Positions 34,403-45,450 of a stretch of 64,000 bases of DNA are shown one piece after another. The notes under the pieces are model-generated. The model saw nothing but the letters and a program-made list of their open reading frames with translations, was not told the origin of the DNA and did no database searches. This stretch comes from Calvatia gigantea. Taxonomy: Eukaryota; Basidiomycota; Agaricomycetes; Agaricales; Lycoperdaceae. Position numbers and translations under genes: made by a program. Where the stretch lies: positions 744,001 to 808,000 of the forward strand of contig JACAAK010000014.1 in the NCBI GenBank assembly GCA_025093985.1. Direction: 5' to 3'. Position 1 is the stretch's first letter; each line of letters opens with the position of its first letter.

Positions 34403-35812
34403 TCAAGTCCGTGAAGTAGCTCCTCCTGCTGCGGGTGCAAATGCCGAAGTAACAGGGCTCCAACCATCCTCCGGACCTCTTTCATCACCTCTAATCAAAC
34501 TTGCTATACTCGCCGTATGACGATGAGACTTCTTCTGCCCACCACCACCACTCGCCTTGTTAATAAGCGGCCTCGCTGGTTCAGAAACCGCGGGTGCAGT
34601 AGCGCTCGTGGTATTGATACCGGCAGCAGGTGATCGATAAGTGATATCCATCTCTCCGTCATCCGAACTCGTTTCGCTGATATCAAACTCTCCTGCATCG
34701 TGGATTCCAACTCCGTTTCCTACCCGTCTCCGCCTCGGATCTTCGAGATCGTAGATCTCATATTTCGACCGTCCACTCGCTCCATTTCTCAACGCAGAAG
34801 CTAGTCCGCCAGGGGGTGCAGTCGCACCAGCACCTTTAAGTTCGTCCGGCAAGAACAAGTAGAAGAACGCCGTGGCGAGACAAGCGCCTCCGACGACATC
34901 GATGAGGTAATGGTGTGTGAGGTACATTGTTGCCCAATACAGAATTCCTGCATAGGCCCATACGTAACGTGTTGTCTGAGGGAAAAAATGGGATAGGAAG
35001 AGCGCTTCCATCGTTGCGCACGCAGCATGGAGTGATGGGAATGCACCAAATACGACGGGGGAATTCGAGAAAGTGACAGTGTAGCCCTGAGAATGGAATA
35101 GCGCATCGATGCGTGCTAAGCCGCCTGGGGATCCTTTCATACCGTAATTCGCAGGGGTGAGTCCGTGAATGACTTCGTACCATGGTGCAGAGCATGGGAA
35201 GAGGATTTGGAATAGGACACCGGTGAGGTTGAGGTAGCCAAATGCCCTACCCCAGAAGTGTATAACTCCTTTGCTACGGAAGAGCCAGAGGAAGGCTGCG
35301 ACAACGAATGGGAAGACGAAGTGTCCGACGCCGTATGGGAACCATGCGACGATGTCGAGTATAGGGTGTGTGAACCTTGTGAGGATGTCGGAGATGTTCG
35401 CGCCGTAGAGGACGTACTCCAATGTGGGAAGGAGCGCTACGGAGATTCCCGGTCTCCACGGTTCAGGAATGAATCGTGATGAATAAAAGGATAACAGGTA
35501 GGAGAATATAGGAGTGGCGGGGACAAAGAATTGGGATGTGAGTGGGACGAGGAGGGCAATGACCCAAAGGGATGGAATTAAAAGTTTGATCGGGAACCCG
35601 GGTTGCTGCATGACGGTAAACCAGAAAGCGGCAAGGAGTGCATGGAAGATGAATAAAGAGTCGGAAAGTACGAAGGCATGATTCCGCAGCTTTGCGAGTG
35701 TAATAGAGGGTGAAAGGGATTTGTCAAGGCGGCCAACGGCTGCTATGAAGGCGACTCCGATTGTATTGAAGGCTTGGGCAACGGTTGCCCGTGGGCGTAC
35801 AGCTCCAGACAT
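34403..35812 (-). CDS. aur1: inositol phosphorylceramide synthase, copy 2
   Basis: Second full-length AUR1 gene, 469 residues, identical to copy 1 except E386G in the acidic tail (SSDDEEMD to SSDDGEMD) and a few silent changes. Both catalytic motifs (PSLHAACA, THHYLIDVVGG) are unchanged. It keeps its own divergent promoter and methyltransferase neighbour, so it should be expressible. Its reality depends on whether the tandem duplication is genuine or two haplotypes placed in series. Confidence 0.88.
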   Translation of the reverse strand: MSGAVRPRATVAQAFNTIGVAFIAAVGRLDKSLSPSITLAKLRNHAFVLSDSLFIFHALLAAFWFTVMQQPGFPIKLLIPSLWVIALLVPLTSQFFVPATPIFSYLLSFYSSRFIPEPWRPGISVALLPTLEYVLYGANISDILTRFTHPILDIVAWFPYGVGHFVFPFVVAAFLWLFRSKGVIHFWGRAFGYLNLTGVLFQILFPCSAPWYEVIHGLTPANYGMKGSPGGLARIDALFHSQGYTVTFSNSPVVFGAFPSLHAACATMEALFLSHFFPQTTRYVWAYAGILYWATMYLTHHYLIDVVGGACLATAFFYLFLPDELKGAGATAPPGGLASALRNGASGRSKYEIYDLEDPRRRRVGNGVGIHDAGEFDISETSSDDGEMDITYRSPAAGINTTSATAPAVSEPARPLINKASGGGGQKKSHRHTASIASLIRGDERGPEDGWSPVTSAFAPAAGGATSRT

Positions 35813-36429
35813 ACTGCAGGAGTGGTGTCATTTTCGATCAAGAGTTAATGGGACAGAAAGTCGCAACACTGCGCACCTTGAAGCACCCACTACGAGTTAA
35901 GAAATATTTGGTAGTTCAAAAAAAACTCCACTATGTATGTGCGTATGTTCTAGGTCGTTGACAACAGCACCAGGTACGATTTTCGAGGGATGGAATCTAG
36001 GTAAGTGAAGAGGAGCCACACAACGTCGGTACCCCTCAGTCAGTTATGAAAGCATCACGACAAAACTAAACAAAACTCACAAAATGCGAGCAAGGATATA
36101 ATACACGATGCAAGGAGAGCACTGCTGCACGGTGGGAAGGGTGATTCTGCACTGCAAGTTGGATGCGAGCCAGAATAGACCTGCACCAACCCCGAGACTT
36201 TCTCACACAAATTCCCATTTTCCTCGCTTGCAGGTTGCCCTGTCACGTGGCGGTGGCCGACGAGATTGATCAATCATCTTCTTGGAGAACACGATTTGTC
36301 ATATCATATGATAAACGGTGTACCCCTCATTCGTTCCGAGAAGCATGGGGAAATCCCAGGCCCTCAACAGCAAGATGGAAGCTTAAATAGGCTAACATAC
36401 TCCTTAAGCGTCGGTCTATTCCTGTCACC
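35813..36429. promoter_or_regulatory. shared divergent promoter, unit 2 copy
   Basis: Copy of 27895-28511 with very few substitutions, including the base three before the methyltransferase ATG (gccatg to accatg). Confidence 0.45.
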
Positions 36430-37282
36430 ATGAAGCTATCTGCTGCGTTCGGCCTCTTCATCGATCTGCGCGTTGCAATCCAAATTGCTTTTTGGCCTAC
36501 TCTGGTAACCATATGGCGCTCACCGTTGCTGCTATTTCAACCTCACAAGGTCTCCCAAATTTTTATGGCACACGTTTGGGTTGTTTTTGGGAAAGGTATT
36601 GATGAGGGTGGAAAACCGACCAAGGAAGCCCTCATCACGCCTCATGCGACCGGTGTAGTCCTCGATATCGGCGCAGGTAAAATCAGATCAATGTCAACGC
36701 TCCTTTCCCCCCCGATTGACGGCTTCTAAATTGATAGGACACGGACACACCGTCAAGTATCTTGATCGCACAAAAGTCACGAAATACGTTGCAGTCGAAC
36801 CGAATACCCATATGCATGATCAACTCCGTCAGGTCGTCTCTGAATTTGGATTCACAGAAGCAGATGGAACCCTCCTCATACTTTCCTGTGGGGCTGAGGA
36901 CACCGCTGCTATTCTTTCTCCCCTCGATAATTCCCAGGTTGATACTATAATCTCAATTCTCACCCTCTGCACCGTACCTGAACCCAGGAAGACCATAACA
37001 AACCTCGTTCTTGACGTCCTCAAACCCGGCGGGCAGCTGCTTTACTATGAGCATGTCTTAAGTCCACTGAAAGACATCGCTTGGTGGCAAAGACTATGGG
37101 CGCCTCTTTGGGCGCTTGGATTAGATGGGTGTAGAATTGACCGGCCGAGCCATTTGTTCGTCGAGGAGATGCAGGGGCGAGATGGTGAGGCTGTGTGGAG
37201 GGAGAAAAATATGTGGGGGAAGGAAGATGAGCCAGAGGAACATTTGTTCTGGCATCGTGTAGGTCGCTATGTTAAAATTTAG
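36430..37282 (+). CDS. class I SAM methyltransferase, copy 2
   Basis: Exons 36430-36676 and 36738-37282, 263 residues after splicing. The intron has one extra C (61 nt), so unlike copy 1 it must be removed to keep the frame, which confirms the intron. Differences from copy 1: C29W in PTLVTIxRSPL and V to I in LKDIAWW. Motif I VVLDIGAGHGHT and the LKPGGQLLYYEHV strand are intact. Confidence 0.8.
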
Positions 37283-37860
37283 TTATGAATGCTATCTGTG
37301 CCTAGTGTCCCCAGGAGCAAACGTAACTTCGCAAACCCCCATCATAATTCGCGCTCCAAGTGGGGCTCGGTTGGAGATAGAACCAGCATCGCAGACCTTC
37401 CGTTTTCCTTCTTACACACTCCCCGAACTTTGCGGGGGGGCCCTGAAGTTTCAGGACGAAACATTACGCTTCAAAGTGCCAGGATATCTGACTTATTTCC
37501 CTTCACTGACTCCCTTATTGCACGTCGTTTCTGGGCAAACGCCCTCCCAAATGCCTCGTTCCCCACAAGCTAAAACCCCAATAATTGCTCGTAGGCCACT
37601 GGCTGGCGTTTGTCTCAAAGTTATAGAAACGTCTTGCCCATATACGGAATGTTTTCCTATAAATGGCTATAAATGGCCCCGGAATGGACAAGGTTCAACG
37701 TTGTTCAACGTTCAAACGTTCATCGAACGCTCATCGATGCATCATTTGTTCCGAATTTGACTGTGAGATTTATGGGACAGCCCATGCAAAGTTTCGTCAA
37801 ACAGACTTTAAAGCCACGGGGATTAGACAAAGCTGTCCGCCCTCTCTACCTCCAACCATT
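37283..37860. other. intergenic, unit 2 copy of NACHT promoter side
   Basis: Same content as 29364-29940, including the doubled ctataaatgg. No gene supported. Confidence 0.35.
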
Positions 37861-39125
37861 ATGTCCAACATAGATCTTCAAGGAGCCCATGATTTTGTGC
37901 TCAACAATCCGCAATTCGGCCAGACTGTCAACGTCGCTGCAGGTTCTGGTGAGCAATTTCGGTTTTGTGGTAACAGGGATTCGACTAAGAGGGTTAATAG
38001 GTATCGAGAAGCTCCTAAAAGCATCAATACCAGAGGCCTTCCACGACTCCGGTGCTCGCGACCCACCCCGTTGTCATCCAGGCACTCGCTTGGACTACAT
38101 CGACAAGGTCTCCAGCTGGGGCTCTGGTACATCACAACATGCTGAGCCCATTCTGTGGATGCAAGGTGCAGCTGGAGTCGGAAAATCCGCGATAGCACAA
38201 TCTTGTGCGGAACTCCTGACCGAACGGAATCAACTGGGAGCCGCATTCTTCTTTTCCCGTCCAAACCAAAGGGACGACCCCGCTTGCTTATTCACCTCCA
38301 TTTCCTACCAAATCGCTACCAAATCAACTTCATTCAGCAATATCCTTGACCGCGACATACGCAAGGACCCGACCCTTGTGGGAAAATCGATTGCAAGACA
38401 GTTCCATGAGCTTCTTGTCAAGCCTCTGAGGGAACTGAGGGAGAAGGAGGACATGAAGGGCCATATGATCATCATTGATGGCCTTAAAAAGAATGTGCTG
38501 GAATCAAGGCACAGCGTGACATAGTCGAAATCGTTGCAAATTCAGCTCAGGATGCGACCACTCCCTTTCGCTGGGCCTTTTTCAGCCGCCCAGAATCTCA
38601 CATTATTGCATCCTTTGCGTCAGACCGCGTGCGTCCGCTATGCTTGCACCTAGAGCTTCCAGTGTCCCGAGAAATTGACCATGAAATTTTATGCTACTTG
38701 ACATCTAAACTCGAGAAAATACGGGAGGAACACGGTCTTCCGTCGTCGTGGCCATCTGAGAAGGATTTGGGAATCCTGGTTGACCGCTCGGCGGGGTTGT
38801 TCATTTATGCATCCACGGTCGTGCGCTTTGTTGGCGAGCGCAATTCATTGGGACCCATTGATCAATTACGCCTCGTTCTCCTACTGACGAAACAGGCTGC
38901 AAGTAACGCTGGTTCGGACCATCCCCTATCGGAACTTGACATTTTCTATGCGCTCATCATGCGACGTGTTCCCTCGAAGATTCTCCTGACAATCCAGAAA
39001 ATCTTGCTACTCCACAATACAACCCCACAATATCCCCCCGCCGATGACTATAATAAACTCCTGGCAATTGCGAATAGCCTCAGCCTATCCAAGCCGCAAG
39101 TCCAGAATGTTTGGGCCGCCCTTCG

Positions 39126-39418
39126 TGTTGTGTATATACCCTCTTCGTAAGGACTTACTTCGGACTATTCTTCAGTTCCACTCATTACATCAGCCATTAT
39201 GTAATCGCTCTATTTTCGAGCTCTACTGTACTTTCGTACACCTCAGTCTCGTTCTACGATTCTGAGGTGAGTTACATTATGCTTAACTGCATTATACCCT
39301 TACTTATATGACCTATAGTGTATTATCTCACTCTAGGTATATCTTAATATATTTCTAGTCTCGTTCTACGATTCTGAGTGTATTATCTCACTCTAGATCC
39401 CTGCCGCTCGTTACAACA
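39126..39418 (+). repeat. copia 5' LTR
   Basis: 293 bp, starts TGTTGTGTATATACCC and ends CGTTACAACA. It carries a short internal repeat: tctcgttctacgattctgag occurs twice (about 39247 and 39360) and tgtattatctcactctag twice. Confidence 0.92.
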
Positions 39419-39430
39419 GGTTATGGGCCC
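39419..39430 (+). other. primer-binding site, initiator-Met tRNA half type
   Basis: GGTTATGGGCCC directly follows the 5' LTR. It is complementary to the anticodon region of initiator methionine tRNA (GGGCCCATAACC), the internal-tRNA primer known from Drosophila copia, rather than to a tRNA 3' end. Confidence 0.75.
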
Positions 39431-39528
39431 CGCCTGCCTATAAATATCGATCAGACTCATTATCGCCACTCGTTCTCATTCACACTCATTCCCACACTCA
39501 TTCCCACACTCATTCCTTAAGCCCCAAA

Positions 39529-40100
39529 ATGTCTAATCCTGCTGGATCTTCTCAGATCGGAGGATCAACCGACTTTACGACATCCCATCACTTGAAAATG
39601 ACGGCGCGAACTCCCATCCCATCCACTTGAAAATGACGGCGCGAACTTCCAGACATGGAAATTTCGCATATCCACTGTCCTCCAGCTGCGAGGACTCAAG
39701 GGAATTGTAGATGGCACTGAAAATGCCCAGACCCTGTCTCGGGTACTGACAGTACTGCCGTCGCTGCTGGTCAAACTCGAATTGATGCCTGGAAATATCG
39801 TGACATGGAGGCCAAGGCTCAGCTTACCCTGACCTTAAAGGATGAGCCCTTAAATGGTGTATACATGCTGTGTCCGCCTTCGATGTCTGGGACAAGCTTC
39901 ATCGTCGTTACGAAGGGAAGGGTCAGAACACGGTTGCATATCTCATTAAGGAGATTTTTCGTGGAACACTGTCCGACGAAACTCCTATGGAACCTCAGCT
40001 CAATGACATACGTCACAAAGCCTTCATCCTCAAAACCACTTGGCGAGCCACTGTCCGATTCTGTTGTCGCTCACGCTATGCTCAATGCACTGATTTGGAT
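39529..40100 (+). pseudogene. copia gag, frameshifted
   Basis: Starts MSNPAGSSQIGGSTDFTT. Gag-like text follows in shifting frames: IDAWKYRDMEAKAQLTLTLK, AFDVWDKLHRRYEGKGQN, HKAFILKT, EPLSDSVVAHAML. A 23-base piece (cacttgaaaatgacggcg...) occurs twice near 39585-39645. The frame changes several times within 500 bases, mostly through 1-2 base indels. No zinc knuckle is found. Confidence 0.7.
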
Positions 40101-42540
40101 GTTAACTAATAACAGGAGTTGGTTTGCACTTTGGTGCGACAAGAGAAGGTGGCTCTATTGCGCCCAACTTTCTAAGAGGACGCGATTATGAGATTCCTCC
40201 AGTCCTCGCGTGATGTAGGACTAAGGCGAAACAAATGCTCAGACAGCTTACTCTAAGACGATTGGCCACTACAAGGAATGACGTTCCTCTTGGCCATGGA
40301 TTGACCAATAGAACATATCTACGATCAATCCATTCAATCTTGTCTGTATCAAGAACGTGGATCAACCAACTGGGTCAAGCCCTAATCGGTTCTCGGATCA
40401 CACCTATAGACTCGTGCCGTTGCGAATCCCGCCACACAGAGCCTTTGCCGTCAAAGTGGGCTTGGGTATCTTATGATATGGACCTTGCATCACTCGATTA
40501 ATGCTCGTCTGATTGATGTCTCGTACGCCCAGTGTAGAGCTTGTGTGACTATATCAAGGCCTTGTAAGCGGTGAGGTCCTCAGACTGTCAAGTTAAGGCA
40601 CTCTGGATGAATCTCTTTTGGCACTAAATTGCACTAGTGTTTGACACATATGCAGACTCAACCGATCTGACTCACCGATACCTCACAGGATCTTGATCTG
40701 TGCCAAATCGAGTTATTATGGCTAGCACAGATTCATGGGTTGTTATGAGCACAACGGATTGATGAGGGCTGGAATAACCGACCAACTAAGCTTCTCTCAT
40801 CGACGTCTCATGCGAACTCGGGTATCCCGATAATCCGCGACATCAAAAGTCCCGAACAAATATGTCAGACGTTCTCCTGTTATAACAACCTTGTCCATTG
40901 ACGGGCCTTTATACATTGATAGACACGAATCACCGTCAAACTTTTTAACTTGAGACGCCAAAGTCACGAAATACGTTTTGCAGTCTGAACGAGGATAGCC
41001 CATATGCATGATCAACTCACTGTCAGGTCGTATCTGAATAGTTTATCACTTAGAACAGATGACCTCCTCGATAATTCCGTGGGTTGTTGAGGACAGTGCT
41101 TTCTTTCTCCATTTCGTAATTTAGCGTTGATACTACAATTCAATTCTTCATACCTCTGCCGTAGCCTGAACTACCAGGAAACCATGAGACAAACCTCGTC
41201 TCTGTGTACCTCAAACCCCTGCCAGCAGCACTTTACCATGACATGCCTCTTCAATCCCACTGAACGGAGGTCGTGTTTGCCAACATGGGCCTCTTTGGGC
41301 GACGAATTATCTATCATTCTTGAACATTCTCATATAAATATAAACTGGTCCAGAATTAGGGAAAGCAACGAACCCTCTTCACAATGGTAAATAAGTCCAT
41401 CCTTAACCGTTATCCGTCGACAGAACTTGGTCTTGGCCTTAGAATTCCCGGAAATCCAAATTGTCATGCTAGCCATCAGGTACTATAACCCAGAGAAACC
41501 GTTTTTCAAACACAGACGGTGACACCAAATTGTTTGACAGGCACTTGAGTTTTGGTAAAGAAATAAAGGTGGGAACATCGAGGAAGACGTTATCAAATCC
41601 CTCAAAAACGGTCCCGACGGCCAGGTAAATCATCATCATCCAAGCTTCCTTTCCCCGATTCTCGGCCCATTAATTGATTAGTAATGAACACTGTAATGAA
41701 ATCAGGTTTAGCTTGAGGCACCAATCTGGAGCACAAATAAAGGGCAGGTCAGAGATTCCTATTTGCTGCCAGACACCCATTGCGAAAGTGGAGAAAATGC
41801 GACTATATTCGGAGGGAATAGAACTTCAGGGGTAAGCCTCGTATGTGCTATGGTGTAGACCTCTACGTCTAGAAAAACGTCCGCACATGGCCAAATTGCT
41901 GACTTCTAAAGTAAGATGGCAAACTACCAGACCACAGCTCTTCATCAACCACTCCTTCTTGGACAGTGCTAAAAGCCAAAGCTTACGCCCAATTGCTCAA
42001 CCCCCAGCTCCGTTAGACCCATTCGAACCACTTCGCTAAACAAGCAAGGCCGGGATCAAGTCCGAATACTCCCCTTTGGGGCAATCAGATGGTCTGGATC
42101 AACTCGCGGACTTTTCTCGCTATCAGCAGATGGCCGTTGAGATGGACAAATATGCGCACACATGCCGGGAAATGCTGCTCGTAGAAACCAGGTGAATTGT
42201 GTAATGTACCGGCAGGTACGGGAATGTACCTTCCTACCATAATATTCGCTGAGTGGGACTCCTGGAGGGATCGAACCGTTTCATACGCCCCGTAGTATCT
42301 ATTCGTATTTTCTACCAACTGTCCATCCACCTTAAGTGTGAGAAAAAAAAACCTGAACACTCAATTAATGTTTAGTCATTGCAAAATCGCAGCTAGTACT
42401 TCAGAAAAAATGGAAGAAGGTATGTGACGATGTAGGGAACCAAATACCGGTGGAAGTATTATAGCGCGCACCTGACTCACGAATCTTCCGATACTCCTGT
42501 CGGGTAAATCGTTGACCATGCCTACAGATACTGAGAGCAG
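40100..42540. other. indel-rich scrambled stretch inside the copia element
   Basis: No intact coding sequence. Parts resemble unit DNA with dense small errors: about 40640-41340 follows the methyltransferase gene (36540-37150), e.g. catatgcatgatcaactc is shared at 41001 and 36810, and about 41700-42060 follows 33870-34410, e.g. accacttcgctaaa at 42027 and 34364. The expected end of gag, the protease and the integrase N-terminus are absent. This looks like unpolished read sequence rather than an old copy. Confidence 0.6.
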
Positions 42541-42544
42541 GCAA

Positions 42545-43017
42545 GATGACATTCATGACTCCATATTGGACAGTTCGATCCGCGTATCATGAGGTCGTAT
42601 TGCTAAAATCAAAAGATGAAGCTGAGGAGCATCTCAAGCGGCTCATCGAACGTGCCGAAGTCGAGACAGGACAAAGGCTCAACCATTTTCGTACAGACGG
42701 AGGTGGGGAGTACGCCTCAGTATCACTTAAGCAGTATTTCGCATCACGAGGGATTCACCACGAGGTTACCAACCCGGACACTCCCCAGGAGAATGGAGCA
42801 GCCGAACGCGTGAATAGGACCATCCTTGACATGGCTCGGACTATGTTGAAGGAATCAGGACTCCCGGAGTTCATGCTGGTCACATGCCGTCACATATGCA
42901 CCCTACATCCTCAACCGAGTTCCCACTAGAGCCCTCGACAACGACGTCACACCCGACCAGGCCTATACTGGCAACAAACCCTCCATCGCTCACCTTCGAG
43001 TATTCGGTTGTGATGTC
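42545..43017 (+). pseudogene. copia integrase core fragment
   Basis: Readable as copia integrase: LKRLIERAEVETGQRLNHFR, TDGGGEYASVSLKQYFASRG, NPDTPQENGAAERVNRTILD, then after one extra T near 42890 AVTYAPYILNRVPTRALDND and HLRVFGCD. The text ends abruptly at VFGCDV, where NACHT DNA begins. The zinc-binding N-terminus is missing. Confidence 0.8.
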
Positions 43018-43770
43018 CGCCCTCTCTACCTCCAACCATTATGTCCAACATAGATCTTCAAGGAGCCCATGATTTTGTGCTCAACAACCCGCAATTCAGC
43101 CAGACTGTCAACGTCGCTGCAGGTTCTGGTGAGCAATTTCGGTTTTGTGGTGACAGGGATTCGACTAAGAGGGTTAATAGGTATCGAGAAGCTCCTAAAA
43201 GCATCAATACCAGAGGCCTTCCACGACTCCGGTGCTCGCGACCCACCCCGTTGTCATCCAGGCACTCGCTTGGACTACATCAACAAGGTCTCCAGCTGGG
43301 GCTCTGGTACATCACAACATGCTGAGCCCATTCTGTGGATGCAAGGTGCAGCTGGAGTCGGAAAATCCGCGATAGCACAATCTTGTGCGGAACTCCTGAC
43401 CGAACGGAATCAACTGGGAGCCGCATTCTTCTTTTCCCGTCCAAACCAAAGGGACGACCCCGCTTGCTTATTCACCTCCATCTCCTACCAAATCGCCACC
43501 AAATCAACTTCATTCAGCAATATCCTTGACCGCGACATACGCAAGGACCCGACCCTTGTGGGAAAATCGATTGCAAGACAGTTCCATGAGTTTCTTGTCA
43601 AGCCTCTGAGGGAACTGAGGGAGAAGGAGGACATGAAGGGCTATATGATCATCATTGATGGCCTTAAAAAGAATGTGCTGGAATCAAGGCACAGCGTGAC
43701 ATAGTCGAAATCGTTGCAAATTCAGCTCAGGATGCGACCACTCCCTTTCGCTGGGCCTTTTTCAGCCGCT
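43018..43770 (+). repeat. NACHT gene fragment embedded in copia pol
   Basis: About 750 bp matching 29918-30670 and 37838-38590: promoter tail, exon 1, intron, P-loop exon up to FRWAFFS. The left junction shares tgtccgcc with the host integrase text, the right junction is at cagccgc|tggtgcc, where reverse transcriptase begins (DGQVERYKARLVAQG). At several variable sites it matches unit 1 rather than unit 2. It carries the family's shared Walker B break. Confidence 0.88.
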
Positions 43771-45135
43771 GGTGCCGACGGTCAGGTCGAACGCTACAAG
43801 GCTCGTTTGGTCGCCCAAGGCTTTTCACAAGTCGAAGGTGTTGACTACAATGAAACTTATGCTCCTGTGACCAAGCACTCCACGATCCGAACACTCCTCG
43901 CCCTCACCGCAAAGCATGGCTGGCACATTCACCAGATGGATGTAAAGTCCGCCTTCTTAAATGGAGATCTCGATGAGGAGATTTTCATGAAGGTCCCTCC
44001 TGGTGTCAACGCCCCCGACGGCTATGTTTGGCTGCTCAACCGAGCACTCTATGGCCTCAAGCAGGCCGGTCGTGAGTGGTACAAGAAGGTTCGGGCGGAA
44101 TTAGAGTCCATGGGTTACACACGAAGTGCTTCCGATCACGGTGTTTTCATGAAGCTGGAAGATGGTACCCTTATCATCATCGCTGTCTATGTTGACGACT
44201 TCCTCGTTATCTCCGCTGATCTCGACATCATCAACAACACCAAGTCCAACCTTCAGTCACGTTTCGACATGAAGGATCTCGGTGAGGCGAAATGGATTCT
44301 TCAAATGGAGGTCACTCAGAGTGAAGATCGTAAACGGGTTACTCTTTCGCAGTCCCAATACATCGAAGACATTCTCGAACGTCACGGTATGGCTGACTGT
44401 CGCCCAGTCAAGACCCCTATGGAGTCCGGCCTTTCCCTTCCTGTGCTCTCTGAGCCCGAAGTCGACATCACTGAGTATCAACGCATGATCGGATCACTCA
44501 TGTACGCCATGGTTTGCACTCGCCCCGACATTGCCTATGCAGTGGGCGCTGTATCTCGTCATGTGGCAGCCCCTGGTCATGTTCATGTCAAGGCTGTGAA
44601 GCGTATTTTTCGCTACCTTCGAGGCACTAGTGACTACAAGCTTGTCTATCAAGCTGGTGAAGGTCCTGATGAACCCGTCCTCTATGCTGACTCTGATTGG
44701 GCTGGTGATCGTACTGATCGCAAGTCTATTACTGGCTATGTCTCTCGTCTCGCAGGTGGCGCTATCACTTGGGCATCACGGAAGCAAAACTGTGTATCCA
44801 CCTCAACTACTGAAGCTGAATTCATCGCAGCTAGCTCTGGATGTCAGGAAGCTCTCTGGCTTCGAAATCTCTTTGATTCTCTTCATCTTCCGATCACATC
44901 CCCCACTCCTCTTCGTAGCGACAATCAGTCTGCTATTCAACTTATTACCACTGGCAACATCAATGAGCGCACCAAGCACATTGATACCAAGTACCGCTTC
45001 ATTTGTGATCGCAACGACACTGGTCACATTGCAACTTCTTACATTCCCACTGATGAACAGCCTGCCGACATTCTTACCAAGGCTCTTCCTCATGCGAAGT
45101 TCTCTGTTTTCACTCGTGCTCTTGGCCTCATGTGA
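43771..45135 (+). CDS. copia reverse transcriptase and RNase H
   Basis: Open frame of about 455 residues to a stop at 45133-45135. Motifs: RYKARLVAQGFSQVEGVDY, MDVKSAFLNGDLDEEIFM, RALYGLKQAGREWYKK, the catalytic AVYVDDFLVIS, YQRMIGSLMYAMVCTRPDI, RYLRGTSDYKLVY, YADSDWAGDRTDRKSITGYV, CVSTSTTEAEFIAASSG and HIDTKYRFICDR for RNase H. It is uninterrupted, in contrast to the gag and integrase parts. The true polyprotein start lies upstream in the damaged part, so on its own this is a 3' piece of pol. Confidence 0.92.
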   Translation, partial: GADGQVERYKARLVAQGFSQVEGVDYNETYAPVTKHSTIRTLLALTAKHGWHIHQMDVKSAFLNGDLDEEIFMKVPPGVNAPDGYVWLLNRALYGLKQAGREWYKKVRAELESMGYTRSASDHGVFMKLEDGTLIIIAVYVDDFLVISADLDIINNTKSNLQSRFDMKDLGEAKWILQMEVTQSEDRKRVTLSQSQYIEDILERHGMADCRPVKTPMESGLSLPVLSEPEVDITEYQRMIGSLMYAMVCTRPDIAYAVGAVSRHVAAPGHVHVKAVKRIFRYLRGTSDYKLVYQAGEGPDEPVLYADSDWAGDRTDRKSITGYVSRLAGGAITWASRKQNCVSTSTTEAEFIAASSGCQEALWLRNLFDSLHLPITSPTPLRSDNQSAIQLITTGNINERTKHIDTKYRFICDRNDTGHIATSYIPTDEQPADILTKALPHAKFSVFTRALGLM

Positions 45136-45157
45136 ATGAATGTTCACTGAGTGGGCG

Positions 45158-45450
45158 TGTTGTGTATATACCCTCTTCGTAAGGACTTACTTCGGACTAT
45201 TCTTCAGTTCCACTCATTACATCAGCCATTATGTAATCGCTCTATTTTCGAGCTCTACTGTACTTTCGTACACCTCAGTCTCGTTCTACGATTCTGAGGT
45301 GAGTTACATTATGCTTAACTGCATTATACCCTTACTTATATGACCTATAGTGTATTATCTCACTCTAGGTATATCTTAATATATTTCTAGTCTCGTTCTA
45401 CGATTCTGAGTGTATTATCTCACTCTAGATCCCTGCCGCTCGTTACAACA
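45158..45450 (+). repeat. copia 3' LTR
   Basis: 293 bp, same sequence as the 5' LTR by eye. It is preceded by the short purine-rich actgagtgggcg as polypurine tract. Confidence 0.92.

Larger units (their letters stand above)
39126..45450 (+). mobile_element. Ty1/copia LTR retrotransposon, 6.3 kb
   Basis: Two 293 bp LTRs (39126-39418, 45158-45450) that I read as identical, each TGTTGT...ACAACA, flanked by the target duplication CTTCG (39121-39125, 45451-45455). Order inside: primer site, gag, (damaged region), integrase, (foreign NACHT fragment), reverse transcriptase, RNase H. Integrase before reverse transcriptase makes it copia type. Identical LTRs mean a very recent insertion, yet gag and integrase are full of frameshifts, which does not fit ordinary decay. 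Confidence 0.93.

Noticed and set aside
37269..37760. Open frame of 163 codons after methyltransferase copy 2
   Set aside because: The counterpart in unit 1 is broken by a one-base difference in a G run, and there is no motif; it overlaps NACHT promoter DNA.
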